A stretch of DNA of 64,000 nucleotides from NCBI RefSeq assembly GCF_046483665.1, contig NZ_JAWOCR010000007.1, positions 1-64,000 of the forward strand, in the 5' to 3' direction. Shown in pieces: positions 52,607 to 61,975 of this stretch. How positions within the stretch are numbered: the stretch's first letter is position 1; every line of letters starts with the position of its first letter. Position numbers and translations under genes: made by a program. Under the pieces are notes generated by a model, which worked only from the letters and a program-made list of their open reading frames with translations, did not search any database and was not told the origin of the DNA. The stretch comes from Thiohalophilus sp046483665 (GTDB taxonomy: Bacteria; Pseudomonadota; Gammaproteobacteria; UBA6429; Thiohalophilaceae).

Positions 52607-54150
52607 GCAACACTTTTGCCGGATAGAATCTCACGCAACTGGGCATCCATGGTGGTCCGGTAAGTTTGCGTGATATCGTTGACGATATATGTGGATACAG
52701 GTTCGGCAATACCTCGCAGGTGAATGGATTTGTGTTTCTGGGCCAGAAGACGCCAGTTGATATCACTGTCCTTGTAGAAAGGCTCGGTGATGATGATCTG
52801 TCCCTTTTCGGCAACTGTGTGAAGCCGGGATGCCAGGTTAACTGCCTCGCCAACGACAGTATATTGCATGCGCTCAGGAGATCCCATGTTGCCAGCAAGC
52901 ATGACCCCGCTATTGACTCCGATGCGGAAGTGGATAGGATATTTTCCGTCACGTATTCTTCGCGCGTTAAGGGTTTCAACCAGGCGTTGAATCATTACAG
53001 CACAGGCTATAGCGTTAAATTTATGTTCTTCATCGTTATCCGGAATGCCAAATACAATCATGGCACAGTCACCCATGTATTTGTCTATTGTGCCACGATA
53101 GAGCTGGCAGACTATGGAGATATAAGAAAAATATTCATTGAGCAGGTCTGCGACTTCATCTGGAGGCAGTTTTTCCGACATGCTCGTAAAACCGACAATA
53201 TCAGCAAACAGTACACTTCCCTCCATATGTTTTCCGCCCAGATGAACCGAGTCAAGATTGGACAAAATCTGTTTGGCAACATTAGGCGAGACATAGCGGG
53301 AGAATGCGTTTTCCACCTGGGATTTTTCCAGTAAACCTTTTGCCATGTCATTGAAGGCCGAAGTCAGATAACCGATTTCATCGTTCCGCCGTTCCTGAAT
53401 ACGATAGCCGTAGTTACCGCTGCCAATCGCCTTGCTGGCATCCATTAGCTGGTGTATAGGTCGAGACAGGCGATCCCCCATTATGAAGGCAATAATAATG
53501 CCCAGGATAATCATAAGAATGGTCGCGGCTGCAATGGCACTGATTGTGTGCTGGATCGACTCGTTCAACGCCTGTTCACTGAAACTGACCAGGGCATGAC
53601 CGGCGATGACCCCCTGAAAGCGGATTGGCGTTATAAAAGCCAGCGCGCTGGTGTATGTGCCGGCATCTCTGGATGATTGCCAGGCTACACTATAGCTGTT
53701 ATTCCCAATATGGGTTGACTTGCCGTAAAGATTGATGATGTCACCGGAGGGATTGGCGCCGGAAGACGCGAGGACCTCGCCATTGTCGGAATAAATGCTC
53801 GCCCCGAGCACATTTTCATTTGTCCCCAGATTGCTGATTACGACCATCAGGCTCAGTGTATCGTCCGACAGGACCAGCTCCTTCGAGGACTCGGCAACCT
53901 GGTTGACCATAGTTTGACCAAATTCATCCATCTGGCCACGCAGTAATTCAGTCTGATTGGTTACGATAACCAGGCCGAGCATGATCATCCCGCCGCTGAT
54001 CAGCAGCGTAATAATCAGAGAGAGTTTATAGGCAATGGGAAAATATTCCGGCAGCCGATCGTGGACAAACCGGCGCAGTCGGAAGCCGGACCGCACCCGC
54101 CAGCGTTTGATGCGATGAATGATGCTGCGTTGTGTCGAGGGTGAATCCAT
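52603..54150 (-). CDS. Membrane-bound class III adenylate/guanylate cyclase
   Basis: 515 residues. First helix (about 39-62, LSLIITLLISGGMIMLGLVI), a periplasmic sensor of about 120 residues, second helix (about 186-210, IAAATILMIILGIIIAFIMG), HAMP (about 211-265), a short coiled coil, and a class III cyclase domain (about 300-480). Metal-binding Asp residues are in FADIVGFTSMSE and KYMGDCAMIVFG, and the transition-state region reads VVGEAVNLASRL, so the domain looks active. cAMP is the likely product but cGMP cannot be excluded. It overlaps the following lipoprotein gene. Confidence 0.92.
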   Translation of the reverse strand: MDSPSTQRSIIHRIKRWRVRSGFRLRRFVHDRLPEYFPIAYKLSLIITLLISGGMIMLGLVIVTNQTELLRGQMDEFGQTMVNQVAESSKELVLSDDTLSLMVVISNLGTNENVLGASIYSDNGEVLASSGANPSGDIINLYGKSTHIGNNSYSVAWQSSRDAGTYTSALAFITPIRFQGVIAGHALVSFSEQALNESIQHTISAIAAATILMIILGIIIAFIMGDRLSRPIHQLMDASKAIGSGNYGYRIQERRNDEIGYLTSAFNDMAKGLLEKSQVENAFSRYVSPNVAKQILSNLDSVHLGGKHMEGSVLFADIVGFTSMSEKLPPDEVADLLNEYFSYISIVCQLYRGTIDKYMGDCAMIVFGIPDNDEEHKFNAIACAVMIQRLVETLNARRIRDGKYPIHFRIGVNSGVMLAGNMGSPERMQYTVVGEAVNLASRLHTVAEKGQIIITEPFYKDSDINWRLLAQKHKSIHLRGIAEPVSTYIVNDITQTYRTTMDAQLREILSGKSVA

Positions 54151-54405
54151 AGTTTCCTGTTATCCGGGTAGTCATTACGCTGCCTGCGCCCCGGCGACAG
54201 GTACGCTGGCCAGACAGTCGGAGGCATCTCCGATTTGATGATTCTGGTCCTTCCCAGAGAGGTATAATCCCTTATATATTAAAGCATAATCGGCCGGGTT
54301 GCGCCTATTGCTGAGAAACCTGGTGAGCCGCCGATAATTTTGTGATCTGTGTCATAAAATATCGGGATGGAGTATAAAAGGCGTTGAAAACGCCAGGACA
54401 GAGAG

Positions 54406-55335
54406 ATGCGCAAGGTTGAGGTCATGACAGACTGGCTAAAGTCCGCTGTAATGTTGGTCGCGGTCGCCATGGCACTGTTGCTGGGCGGCCTTCCATGGCT
54501 ATGGTTATTATATGCGCAGGGATGGGGGCCGGGCCCTCTTTCGCTGCCTGGATTATTGATCGCGCTGGTCTCTGCCGCCGGCCTGATCTGTCTTTTTGCT
54601 GCCCGGCTTTACTGCCGGCAAATTCTCAAAGCCCGTCATCTGCAACAACCGCTCAGTGGTCTGGAACAGTGGTTGCATACTACCTCATTCCGCCTGGCCC
54701 TGAGACGCGGGATAGTGCCACCGCGAATCGCCATTTATCCTTCTCGTGAGTTCAATGCCTTTGCACTGGGATTACACAGAGACAAGGCGACCATCGTTCT
54801 GAGCGATGGACTGGCGCATGGTTTAACTCCGCGGGAACTGGAGTCGGTTCTGGCGCATGAAATCAGTCATATAGCCAATGGTGATGTACAGGTGCTGGCC
54901 CTGTTGCAAGGCGTGCTCACGGTCTTTATTGAAATGCCTGCCAGGACACTTGATACACTGGCGAGCCAGGTCTGGCCCGGTTATGCTGTCGGCGGTGTAA
55001 TTTACAGGTCGATCATGGTGGTTCTGCAACTGGTGGGAGGCTGGCTGGCCAGCTTGCTGATCATGCGTTTCAGTCGGCATTGCGAATACCGGGCCGATCG
55101 CCAGGCTGCGGAACTGGTCGGTTACACACAAATGCGTGCGGCCCTGCTTTGTCTGGATTCCATGGTGTCACCCGGTCAGAGGCAGCAACTGGCGGCGTTT
55201 GGTTTGTCCGGACGACTTAAATTCCGTTTCATGCAGTTGTTTAACAGCCATCCTATGTTGTTTGAAAGACTGGGGGCCTTGCGTCGACAGAATGACCAGT
55301 GTCAGGATAAACTCACAGTTCAAACACAGACATAA
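54406..55335 (+). CDS. M48-family membrane metalloprotease (HtpX-like)
   Basis: 309-residue zinc protease of the inner membrane. Two N-terminal helices (about 12-38 and 47-68), the zinc motif HEISH (His151, Glu152, His155), a further helix pair, and the third-ligand Glu in SRHCEYRADRQAAEL. Family members remove misfolded membrane proteins. It resembles HtpX, but the N-terminus is unlike E. coli HtpX, so I leave it unnamed. A second ATG at 54424 is an equally good start. It is divergent from the cyclase operon. Confidence 0.85.
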   Translation: MRKVEVMTDWLKSAVMLVAVAMALLLGGLPWLWLLYAQGWGPGPLSLPGLLIALVSAAGLICLFAARLYCRQILKARHLQQPLSGLEQWLHTTSFRLALRRGIVPPRIAIYPSREFNAFALGLHRDKATIVLSDGLAHGLTPRELESVLAHEISHIANGDVQVLALLQGVLTVFIEMPARTLDTLASQVWPGYAVGGVIYRSIMVVLQLVGGWLASLLIMRFSRHCEYRADRQAAELVGYTQMRAALLCLDSMVSPGQRQQLAAFGLSGRLKFRFMQLFNSHPMLFERLGALRRQNDQCQDKLTVQTQT

Positions 55336-55369
55336 ACCAATAATAAACCAGGAAAACCGAGGAGTTTGT

Positions 55370-56608
55370 ATGTCTTTGATTCGCCCGTTTGCCGGCCTGC
55401 GGCCGGTACCGGAACACGCCGACGCTGTTATTGCCCCGCCCTATGATGTATTAAACACCGAAGAAGCCAGACAGAAAGCCGAGGGTCGCCCCTACAGTTT
55501 TTTACACATTTCCAGGCCTGAGATCGATCTGCCTGAAGGCACGGATCCATATTCTGAACAGGTATATAGTCAGGGCGCTGATAATCTGCAGGAGCTGATT
55601 GACAAAGGCATTCTTATACGAGAGCCGCAGGACTGTTATTATCTGTATCAGTTACAGATGAATGAGCATGTCCAGACCGGCCTGGTGGCGGTCGCCTCCA
55701 TTGCCGAATACGATCGCAACCGGATTCGTAAACATGAACACACCCGACCCGACAAGGAAGCTGATAGGGTCAGGCAAATTGACGCCCTGAATGCCCAGAC
55801 CGGACCGGTATTCCTGACCTATCGGCATAATGCCACCATCGATTCACTTGGCGACCGGATCAGCGGGGCCTCACCGCTTTATGATCTGACCGCCGATGAT
55901 GGTGTGCAACACAGACTCTGGCGCATTACCGGGCCGAAGGATATTGACCTTATTACCAAAACCTTTGAGGCAATGAACTGTCTGTACATTGCCGACGGCC
56001 ATCATCGTTCCGCAGCGGCCTCGCGAGTAGCAGAAATGCGCAATAGCGAAGCCAACGGGGATAATGAGGCCAGCCATGACTATTTCCTGTCAGTCATATT
56101 TCCGGATAATCAGATGAACATTCTGGACTACAACCGCGTAGTGCGTGATCTTAACGGTCTGGAACAGGCGACGTTCTTGAAGCAACTGGAAGAACGGTTT
56201 GACGTGCAGACCAGTGATCGGCAGGTTAAACCTGAGCGTTCCGGCGATTTTGGTATGTACCTGTCCGGACAGTGGCATCGTCTGACGATCAAGCCGGCAC
56301 AGATTCCGGAACAGGACCCCGTGGGGCGGCTCGATGTCAGTCTGTTACAGAATAACCTGATCGATCCGGTACTCGGTATTGTGGATCCCCGTCGCGACAA
56401 GCGCATCGACTTTGTCGGTGGCATACGAGGGCTGGGCGAACTGGAGAAACGGGTCGACAGTGGTGAAATGCAGGTGGCCTTTGCCCTCTACCCGACCGCC
56501 CTGTCCGAACTGATGGCGGTAGCTGACGCCGAAGAGGTGATGCCCCCCAAATCCACCTGGTTCGAACCCAAGCTGGCTGACGGGCTGGTTTCTCACATGC
56601 TGGATTGA
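55370..56608 (+). CDS. DUF1015-family protein
   Basis: 412 residues, cytoplasmic, opening MSLIRPFAGLRPVPEHADAV with the characteristic IAPPYDVLN. Other conserved segments are RHEHTRPDKEADRV-like (RKHEHTRPDKE), YIADGHHRSAAAS and a C-terminal FALYPTALSELMAVADA. The family is annotated as SpoOJ/ParA/ParB/RepB-like or HTH-containing in places, but its function is unknown. The start at 55370 has GAGGAG seven bases upstream; the frame upstream to 55136 overlaps the protease gene and is rejected. Confidence 0.88.
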   Translation: MSLIRPFAGLRPVPEHADAVIAPPYDVLNTEEARQKAEGRPYSFLHISRPEIDLPEGTDPYSEQVYSQGADNLQELIDKGILIREPQDCYYLYQLQMNEHVQTGLVAVASIAEYDRNRIRKHEHTRPDKEADRVRQIDALNAQTGPVFLTYRHNATIDSLGDRISGASPLYDLTADDGVQHRLWRITGPKDIDLITKTFEAMNCLYIADGHHRSAAASRVAEMRNSEANGDNEASHDYFLSVIFPDNQMNILDYNRVVRDLNGLEQATFLKQLEERFDVQTSDRQVKPERSGDFGMYLSGQWHRLTIKPAQIPEQDPVGRLDVSLLQNNLIDPVLGIVDPRRDKRIDFVGGIRGLGELEKRVDSGEMQVAFALYPTALSELMAVADAEEVMPPKSTWFEPKLADGLVSHMLD

Positions 56609-56638
56609 TTCAGTGAGAAGTCGGGTGAAAAGTGCAGA

Positions 56639-58720
56639 TCAGAAGCCTTCTTCGAAGTCATAGTTCAGACTGGTATCGGGCTCCTGCAGGAAATAGCCCT
56701 GGAAGAAGTCGATACTGCACTGCCAGAGCACGGCCAGACTGTTGGCGTCTTCTACACTGGCAGCGATGGAACGCATATTGCGCTGGCTGGCCTCGTTGGT
56801 GATTTCCTTGACCTTGTCCTGATTCTCGACATTCTGGGCCAGATTCTGAATCAGGTTGGCGTGGATCTTGATATAATCGACGGGTAGTTGCTTCATGGAC
56901 TGGAAAGTATTCTGCTCGATGCCGAAATTCTCCAGCGCAGTGCGGCAATTGAGTTGTTTGAAGGCGTCGACGAATCCTTTTGCGGCATTGATATTGTTCA
57001 ATGCCGTGTCTTCGCTCAATTCGAATACCAGCAGCGTGACATCCAGTCTTAATGATTTGATGCGCTCTGAAACCCAGGGAAGGAATTCCGGATCAATTAG
57101 CGAGCCCTGGGATATTTTGATAAAAAATCGGGTTTGCTTCTGTTGCTGGGTACGCTCGGTCAGTACTTTAAAAGTATTTGCAATGACCCAGCGGTCGATA
57201 TATTTCATCAGATCCGCCTGGTTGGCTGCGGGGATGAATTCCGACGGCGACAGGTCCTCCCCTTGCTCGTCGAGCATACGGACAAGAACTTCGTAATGTT
57301 CGCCGCTTTCACCATGCAGACTGACTATCGGCTGAAAGAGCAACTTGAATTGGTTATGTTTGAGTGCTTCCTTGATACGGTGTGACCAGTGGGCAATCTG
57401 TTCCTGTTCTTCGAGATCTTCCACCGCCGGGTTATAGATATAGTATTGGTTGCCACCGGCTTTTTCGGCGGCGTGGAAACCCTTGATGGCGCGGTTGATC
57501 GCTTCCTGGGTGTTTTTGACAGTCTCATTGATATGCGCCAGGCCGAGGCTGGCCCTGGCACTGACCAGCTTGCCATTAATATCCGAGGAGTGATCCTGAA
57601 TCAGTTTCACCAGCCCGCCAGCAATTTTTTCCGCCTGCTTGAGATCAATGCCGGTCAGCAAAAAGGTGAAGTGGTGACCTTCAAATCGGGCCAGGGTGCC
57701 CATGTTGCCCACTTTTTTCTTTAGCATTCCGGCGACATCTGTCAGCAGCAGGTCTGCACCGGATATTCCGTGTTCTTCCTTGTGTTTCTCGAACTCGTCA
57801 ATCACGATATACAGTAATGCTCCCTGGGCTTTGTCTTCAACAGTTTTGGCGACAACCTTGTCGACCTGTTCCAGAAAATAGTTGCGATTGTAGAGGCCGG
57901 TCAGCAGATCCTGTTTGCTCAGGACATTGAGCTGTTTTTCCAGTTCCCTGGTAGTGGACTGATCGCGAATGATGATTTGCGAGCAGGCCTCGCCTTCCAT
58001 ACTGGCAGTGGTGAATTCCATGATGATCTTGAATTTGTTGCCATCGAGTGTCTGGCCATGCACTTCCAGGGTATCGTCGGTGCTCTGGCCCTTGGAATAC
58101 TTGCGTAGAAATTCTTTCATTTTGGCATGGTCTTCGTTGCTGACCATATCCAGAATAGGCACGCCCTCGATATCTTCCAGCGTGTCATAGCCGAACATCT
58201 TGAGATAGGCGTTATTGGCATAAATATGCATGCCGTCGTGAACGTAGGAGATGGCATCCCTCGAATTATCGATCAGATCCCGGGCGCGCTTTTCTGACTC
58301 ATGCAGCATTTTTTCACTGCGCCGCAGGCCGCGCCGGTTTTTGAGATCGGCGACTTCGCGTTTGATGAGCAGTTTGAGCCGTTCGTTCTGGCCCAGTTCC
58401 AGGCTGTCCCGGGCGCCTGTTTGCATGGCTTCCAGCGCGCTGTCGAGCTCTCCTGTCGAGGTGACAACAATGACCGGAATATCCCGCCCGGATTTGATGA
58501 TGTATTCGACCGTCTGTTTCGCGGTAATCAATGGCGTGGCCTGTTTGGCCAGAATGATATCCACCGGATTTTCCTCAAGGGCTTTTTCGAGATCTTCCTC
58601 GTCCTCGACACGAATATCCCGGATGATGTGTCCGGCATTGCGCAGGGTATTGATCAACCCTTCGGCTTCCTCGCTATTGTCGAAAATGGTCAGGAGTCTC
58701 AGAAGGTCCGCGTCACTCAC
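56639..58720 (-). CDS. fimX: FimX-like degenerate GGDEF-EAL protein (type IV pilus regulation)
   Basis: 693 residues in the order receiver-like (1-125), PAS (about 135-255), degenerate GGDEF (about 270-420) and degenerate EAL (about 435-690). The diguanylate cyclase signature is replaced by RFEGHHF. The EAL motif reads EVLVR, and the usual DDFGTG is ENFGIE, so both enzyme activities are probably lost while c-di-GMP binding may remain. Length, domain order and the EVL variant match Pseudomonas FimX, a c-di-GMP sensor needed for pilus assembly and twitching. It is followed upstream by a PilZ-like gene on the same strand, also as in Pseudomonas. Confidence 0.88.
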   Translation of the reverse strand: MSDADLLRLLTIFDNSEEAEGLINTLRNAGHIIRDIRVEDEEDLEKALEENPVDIILAKQATPLITAKQTVEYIIKSGRDIPVIVVTSTGELDSALEAMQTGARDSLELGQNERLKLLIKREVADLKNRRGLRRSEKMLHESEKRARDLIDNSRDAISYVHDGMHIYANNAYLKMFGYDTLEDIEGVPILDMVSNEDHAKMKEFLRKYSKGQSTDDTLEVHGQTLDGNKFKIIMEFTTASMEGEACSQIIIRDQSTTRELEKQLNVLSKQDLLTGLYNRNYFLEQVDKVVAKTVEDKAQGALLYIVIDEFEKHKEEHGISGADLLLTDVAGMLKKKVGNMGTLARFEGHHFTFLLTGIDLKQAEKIAGGLVKLIQDHSSDINGKLVSARASLGLAHINETVKNTQEAINRAIKGFHAAEKAGGNQYYIYNPAVEDLEEQEQIAHWSHRIKEALKHNQFKLLFQPIVSLHGESGEHYEVLVRMLDEQGEDLSPSEFIPAANQADLMKYIDRWVIANTFKVLTERTQQQKQTRFFIKISQGSLIDPEFLPWVSERIKSLRLDVTLLVFELSEDTALNNINAAKGFVDAFKQLNCRTALENFGIEQNTFQSMKQLPVDYIKIHANLIQNLAQNVENQDKVKEITNEASQRNMRSIAASVEDANSLAVLWQCSIDFFQGYFLQEPDTSLNYDFEEGF

Positions 58721-58862
58721 CGTAAATCCCTTAGCTGTTTGATTTTTCTTGTATTAACGGATTTTTCGTAGCGGCTATCATGTCACTGTTCAGGCGTGCG
58801 GGGCAAGCCGCTTGCAGCCTGAATAGGCTATCGGCCGCGCTAATCAAAAGCTTGAGAAGGGA

Positions 58863-60719
58863 TTAGATGCTGGACCAGACCTGCGAGAGAGTATCTTCTT
58901 CCGTTTTGCTGTTTTCCTGGTGTTCGATATTCTGGGACTGGAACTGGAACTGGGCAAATAATCCGGTGTTTTGCAGGGAGTGGGTCAGAACCACCGGCAT
59001 TTCTCTGCCCTGGATGTTGATCACCGCATGTTGCCCCGCACGCCAGGGTACCGGACCGGTGATCAGGGTGGCAGGCTGATGCATGGCGCGGATCTCGGGC
59101 AGCATCAGGGTTCGCTGGTAATTATCCGGATCGTTGCTGGCGGCGGCCGGGCGAATACCGACGGCGACGGCGGCCGGGTTGAGCATTTCGATGCCCATTT
59201 GCACGGTCTTGCCGGCCAAGCCTTGCGGCTGTTCGGCGGCGAACTTCAGCCAGCGGATCACCCCGATGCCCCATTTGAGGGTCTTGCCGTTCTGGTCTCG
59301 ACGGATACCCACCAGCTCCCCGACCTGCGCCCGGGTGGTATCGTCATCATGGTATTCCAGACAATAGCCGCTGGCACTTTCATTGAGAATCAGCCAGCTG
59401 CCGGCCTGATAGTGTCCGGCATCCCGATCCAGCCCTGATTCATCAGCCTCGGCAGGTGCCTCATGCCGGGCCAGTTCCTCGTTGACCAGGGGCATGATGC
59501 TGCTGGTATCGAAGCTGGAAGAGTCGGTCTGATAAATCATGTCCCACACATCGTGCTGCGGCTCATTGAGGCTTTTGATCTCCTGGCTTTCATAATGGGC
59601 ACGGTGTTCGAACAGGTCCTGCTTGCCTTGCTGATGCCGGGCCAGGTGATTGAGAAAGCGGTGGGTGGCGCTCAGGCCGATGGTGACCTCTACCGCCTCT
59701 TGCTTTGGGCTGCGCGGGAAGCTGCGTTTGGCTTCGGTCCCCCAGGCCACCAGGAGACGACGCATCAGATCATGGGAGAGATCGGGGCGCCCCAGGTCGA
59801 CACTGGTGAGGGTAGTGGAAACGACTTCTTCATTATTGCGAATTTCATCGCGCAGCAGTTGGGTCAGCTGCTCGGTATCCAGAATACGGTAATGGGCCCG
59901 GCGTTCCTCACGGATAACCGCATAGGCCGAGGGGCGGGGCGCGGCATCCCGATCGAGCCGGACCAGGAAGTGGTTCTGTCTGTCGCCCGTGCTGGCCAGA
60001 TTCAGGGGACGCAGTTCCAGCTGCGGAGTCCAGCGTTCCAGCGCGGTATAGATTTTGAGGATTTCTCCCTGGCGTAGCTGGTAAGGGGAAGCCAACGCCA
60101 GCAACAGCAGGCGCAGATACTCGTTCAGGGAACTGGTTTTATCGCCGTTCTGGTGTTGATAGTCGTTCACCACGGTTTTGTGCAGTTTTCGCGTTTCAGC
60201 CCAGGCGTACAGTCTGTGCAGTTCTTGCCAGAGACGCGGCCCGCAAGGGCTGTAAATCTGGTAGGCGGTGACCAGGTTGCGACCGGTATAGAACAGGGCC
60301 CGTTGTAACAGTGTCGCCAGCAGCTTCTTGTCCTGGAAGAGGGGGTGGGTGTGGCTCATTTCCTCAATGGCGATTTTGTATCCGGTGGCCATAGCCGAAT
60401 AAATTTCCCCGGTGGCAGCGGCAATCCTGCGGTTTTTATCTGGCAGGGGGAAGGTCATCCCGAGAAAGTGTTTGCGCATTGAATCGGTCACATAGTGAGT
60501 CGGTTCACGCATTTGCTCGAGGAAATGATAGCGTTCCACAAACGAGTAACTTAACTGATTGGTCTGGTTCAACAGCTGATAGATCTGGCGGGCAGTTTCG
60601 CCCAGATTGGCTTTGGGCAGGCTCTGTAGCCAGGCCTCCACCTTTTTGGGACGCAGATTTAAATCGTGCCGGCCCGGCTTTCGCTGTTCGGGTATCTCCA
60701 GTCCTGGTGCTCGGCTCAC
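58863..60719 (-). CDS. FimX-neighbour protein with C-terminal PilZ-like domain
   Basis: 618 residues. The N-terminal two thirds (1-430) is mostly helical and unknown to me. Residues 436-530 look like a PilZ-type beta barrel with the motif NESASG (446-451), the (D/N)xSxxG signature of c-di-GMP binding, though the preceding RxxxR arginine motif is not evident. Similar proteins sit beside fimX in pseudomonads and are often labelled molecular chaperone without proof. The start is GTG at 60719. Directly upstream is an A9-G7 homopolymer run, which also supplies the ribosome-binding site. A 142-base gap leads to fimX. Confidence 0.78.
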   Translation of the reverse strand: MSRAPGLEIPEQRKPGRHDLNLRPKKVEAWLQSLPKANLGETARQIYQLLNQTNQLSYSFVERYHFLEQMREPTHYVTDSMRKHFLGMTFPLPDKNRRIAAATGEIYSAMATGYKIAIEEMSHTHPLFQDKKLLATLLQRALFYTGRNLVTAYQIYSPCGPRLWQELHRLYAWAETRKLHKTVVNDYQHQNGDKTSSLNEYLRLLLLALASPYQLRQGEILKIYTALERWTPQLELRPLNLASTGDRQNHFLVRLDRDAAPRPSAYAVIREERRAHYRILDTEQLTQLLRDEIRNNEEVVSTTLTSVDLGRPDLSHDLMRRLLVAWGTEAKRSFPRSPKQEAVEVTIGLSATHRFLNHLARHQQGKQDLFEHRAHYESQEIKSLNEPQHDVWDMIYQTDSSSFDTSSIMPLVNEELARHEAPAEADESGLDRDAGHYQAGSWLILNESASGYCLEYHDDDTTRAQVGELVGIRRDQNGKTLKWGIGVIRWLKFAAEQPQGLAGKTVQMGIEMLNPAAVAVGIRPAAASNDPDNYQRTLMLPEIRAMHQPATLITGPVPWRAGQHAVINIQGREMPVVLTHSLQNTGLFAQFQFQSQNIEHQENSKTEEDTLSQVWSSI

Positions 60720-60721
60720 GG

Positions 60722-60737
60722 CCCCCCCTTTTTTTTT
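60722..60737 (-). promoter_or_regulatory. A9-G7 tract as ribosome-binding region of the PilZ-like gene
   Basis: On the minus strand nine A are followed by seven G, two bases before the GTG start. The G-run is the only plausible ribosome-binding site. Such tracts can change length by slippage and alter spacing or translation. Confidence 0.5.
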
Positions 60738-60865
60738 GGTCCCTTCCCTGGGACTTTCAATACCACAAATCGTCTACTATGTCACAAATCGCAAGATTAT
60801 CAGGAGTAAATTTTGCGCTTTGACTGATCGTCTCAGGGGCAGGAAATGACCGGCGGTGGACAGTA

Positions 60866-61873
60866 TCAGACCAGTGGTGTCTTGGCGGGGGCGCCGGCCT
60901 GTTCACGCACCAGGCGCGGGACCAGGTAACCCGGTAATCGGTTGCGCAACGCCGTCTCCAGCGTCCGGGCCCGGTTGTCGTCGACGGCAAAGTGGGCCGC
61001 GCCCTGTACCGGATCCAGCTGATGCAGGTAATAGGGCAGCACGCCGGCGGCAAACAGTGCTTCGCTCAGGTGGGCCAGAGCGGACTCGCTGTCGTTGACG
61101 CCGCGCAGCAGGACGGCCTGATTAAGCAACGTGATCCCGGCCTGACGCCATGGGACGAGCGCCTGTCGGACGTTGGCGTCGATCTCATTGGCGTGATTGG
61201 CGTGAATGACCAGGATGACCTGTTGGGGCAGCGCGCTCAACAGACCCAGCAGGTCGCCGGTGAGTCGCTCGGGCAGAATCACGGGATAGCGGGTGTGCAG
61301 GCGTACTCGCTTGAGGTGCGGCACGTTTTGCACGGCCTCCAGCAGTCCCGCGAGACGGTGGTCGGCCAGGCTCAGCGGATCCCCGCCGCTGAGGATCAGT
61401 TCCTCGATGCTCTCATCCGCCAGCAGGTAATCGCGGACCTGTTGCCAGCGCTCGGGCATGGGGTTGGCCCGGGTATAGGGAAAATGGCGCCGGAAGCAGT
61501 AGCGACAATGAATCCCGCAGGCTCCGGTGGCGACTACCAGTGCCCGACCGTGGTACTTGTGCAGAACGCCCGGACGCGCCATGGCTGACAGATCACCGAC
61601 CGGATCGGCCACATACCCCGGCGCGGGGAGTCCTTCCGCCTCCAGCGGCAACACCTGACGCAGCAACGGATCCTGCGGATCGCCGACCCGCATGCGGGCC
61701 ACGTAGCCGCGGGGCACCAGCAAGGGAAAGTCCTGCCCGGCCGCGTCGGCACCCACCAGCAGGCTGTCGGGCAGTTGCAGGGTCGCCAGCAGCTCACGGG
61801 GATCCCGAATGGCCCTGGCCAGAGATTTTTGCCAGTCGGCGGTATGCCACAGGGGGGGAGTTCGCGTTATCAT
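60866..61873 (-). CDS. epmB: EF-P (R)-beta-lysine 2,3-aminomutase
   Basis: Radical SAM, PLP-dependent enzyme that converts alpha-lysine to (R)-beta-lysine for EF-P modification. The 4Fe-4S cysteines are Cys119, Cys123 and Cys126 in ACGIHCRYCFRRHF; ELILSGGDPLSL follows, and the C-terminal AKTPL carries the conserved Lys expected to bind PLP. The ATG at 61873 (335 residues) matches the family; the frame runs on to 62365 antisense to efp, without support. It is divergent from efp, and epmA follows efp, completing the modification set. Confidence 0.95.
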   Translation of the reverse strand: MITRTPPLWHTADWQKSLARAIRDPRELLATLQLPDSLLVGADAAGQDFPLLVPRGYVARMRVGDPQDPLLRQVLPLEAEGLPAPGYVADPVGDLSAMARPGVLHKYHGRALVVATGACGIHCRYCFRRHFPYTRANPMPERWQQVRDYLLADESIEELILSGGDPLSLADHRLAGLLEAVQNVPHLKRVRLHTRYPVILPERLTGDLLGLLSALPQQVILVIHANHANEIDANVRQALVPWRQAGITLLNQAVLLRGVNDSESALAHLSEALFAAGVLPYYLHQLDPVQGAAHFAVDDNRARTLETALRNRLPGYLVPRLVREQAGAPAKTPLV

Positions 61874-61975
61874 AGGGGATTCGAGTTTTAATGGCTTGAT
61901 TGCCGCCCCAGTGTACCGGATTCGCCGGTGTGGGTAACGATCGAGAAACCGGTATAGCAGGAAACGAGGACCTCC

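Noticed and set aside
55136..55369. Upstream extension of the DUF1015 frame
   Set aside because: It overlaps the M48 protease gene out of frame. The ATG at 55370 has a strong ribosome-binding site and a family-like start.
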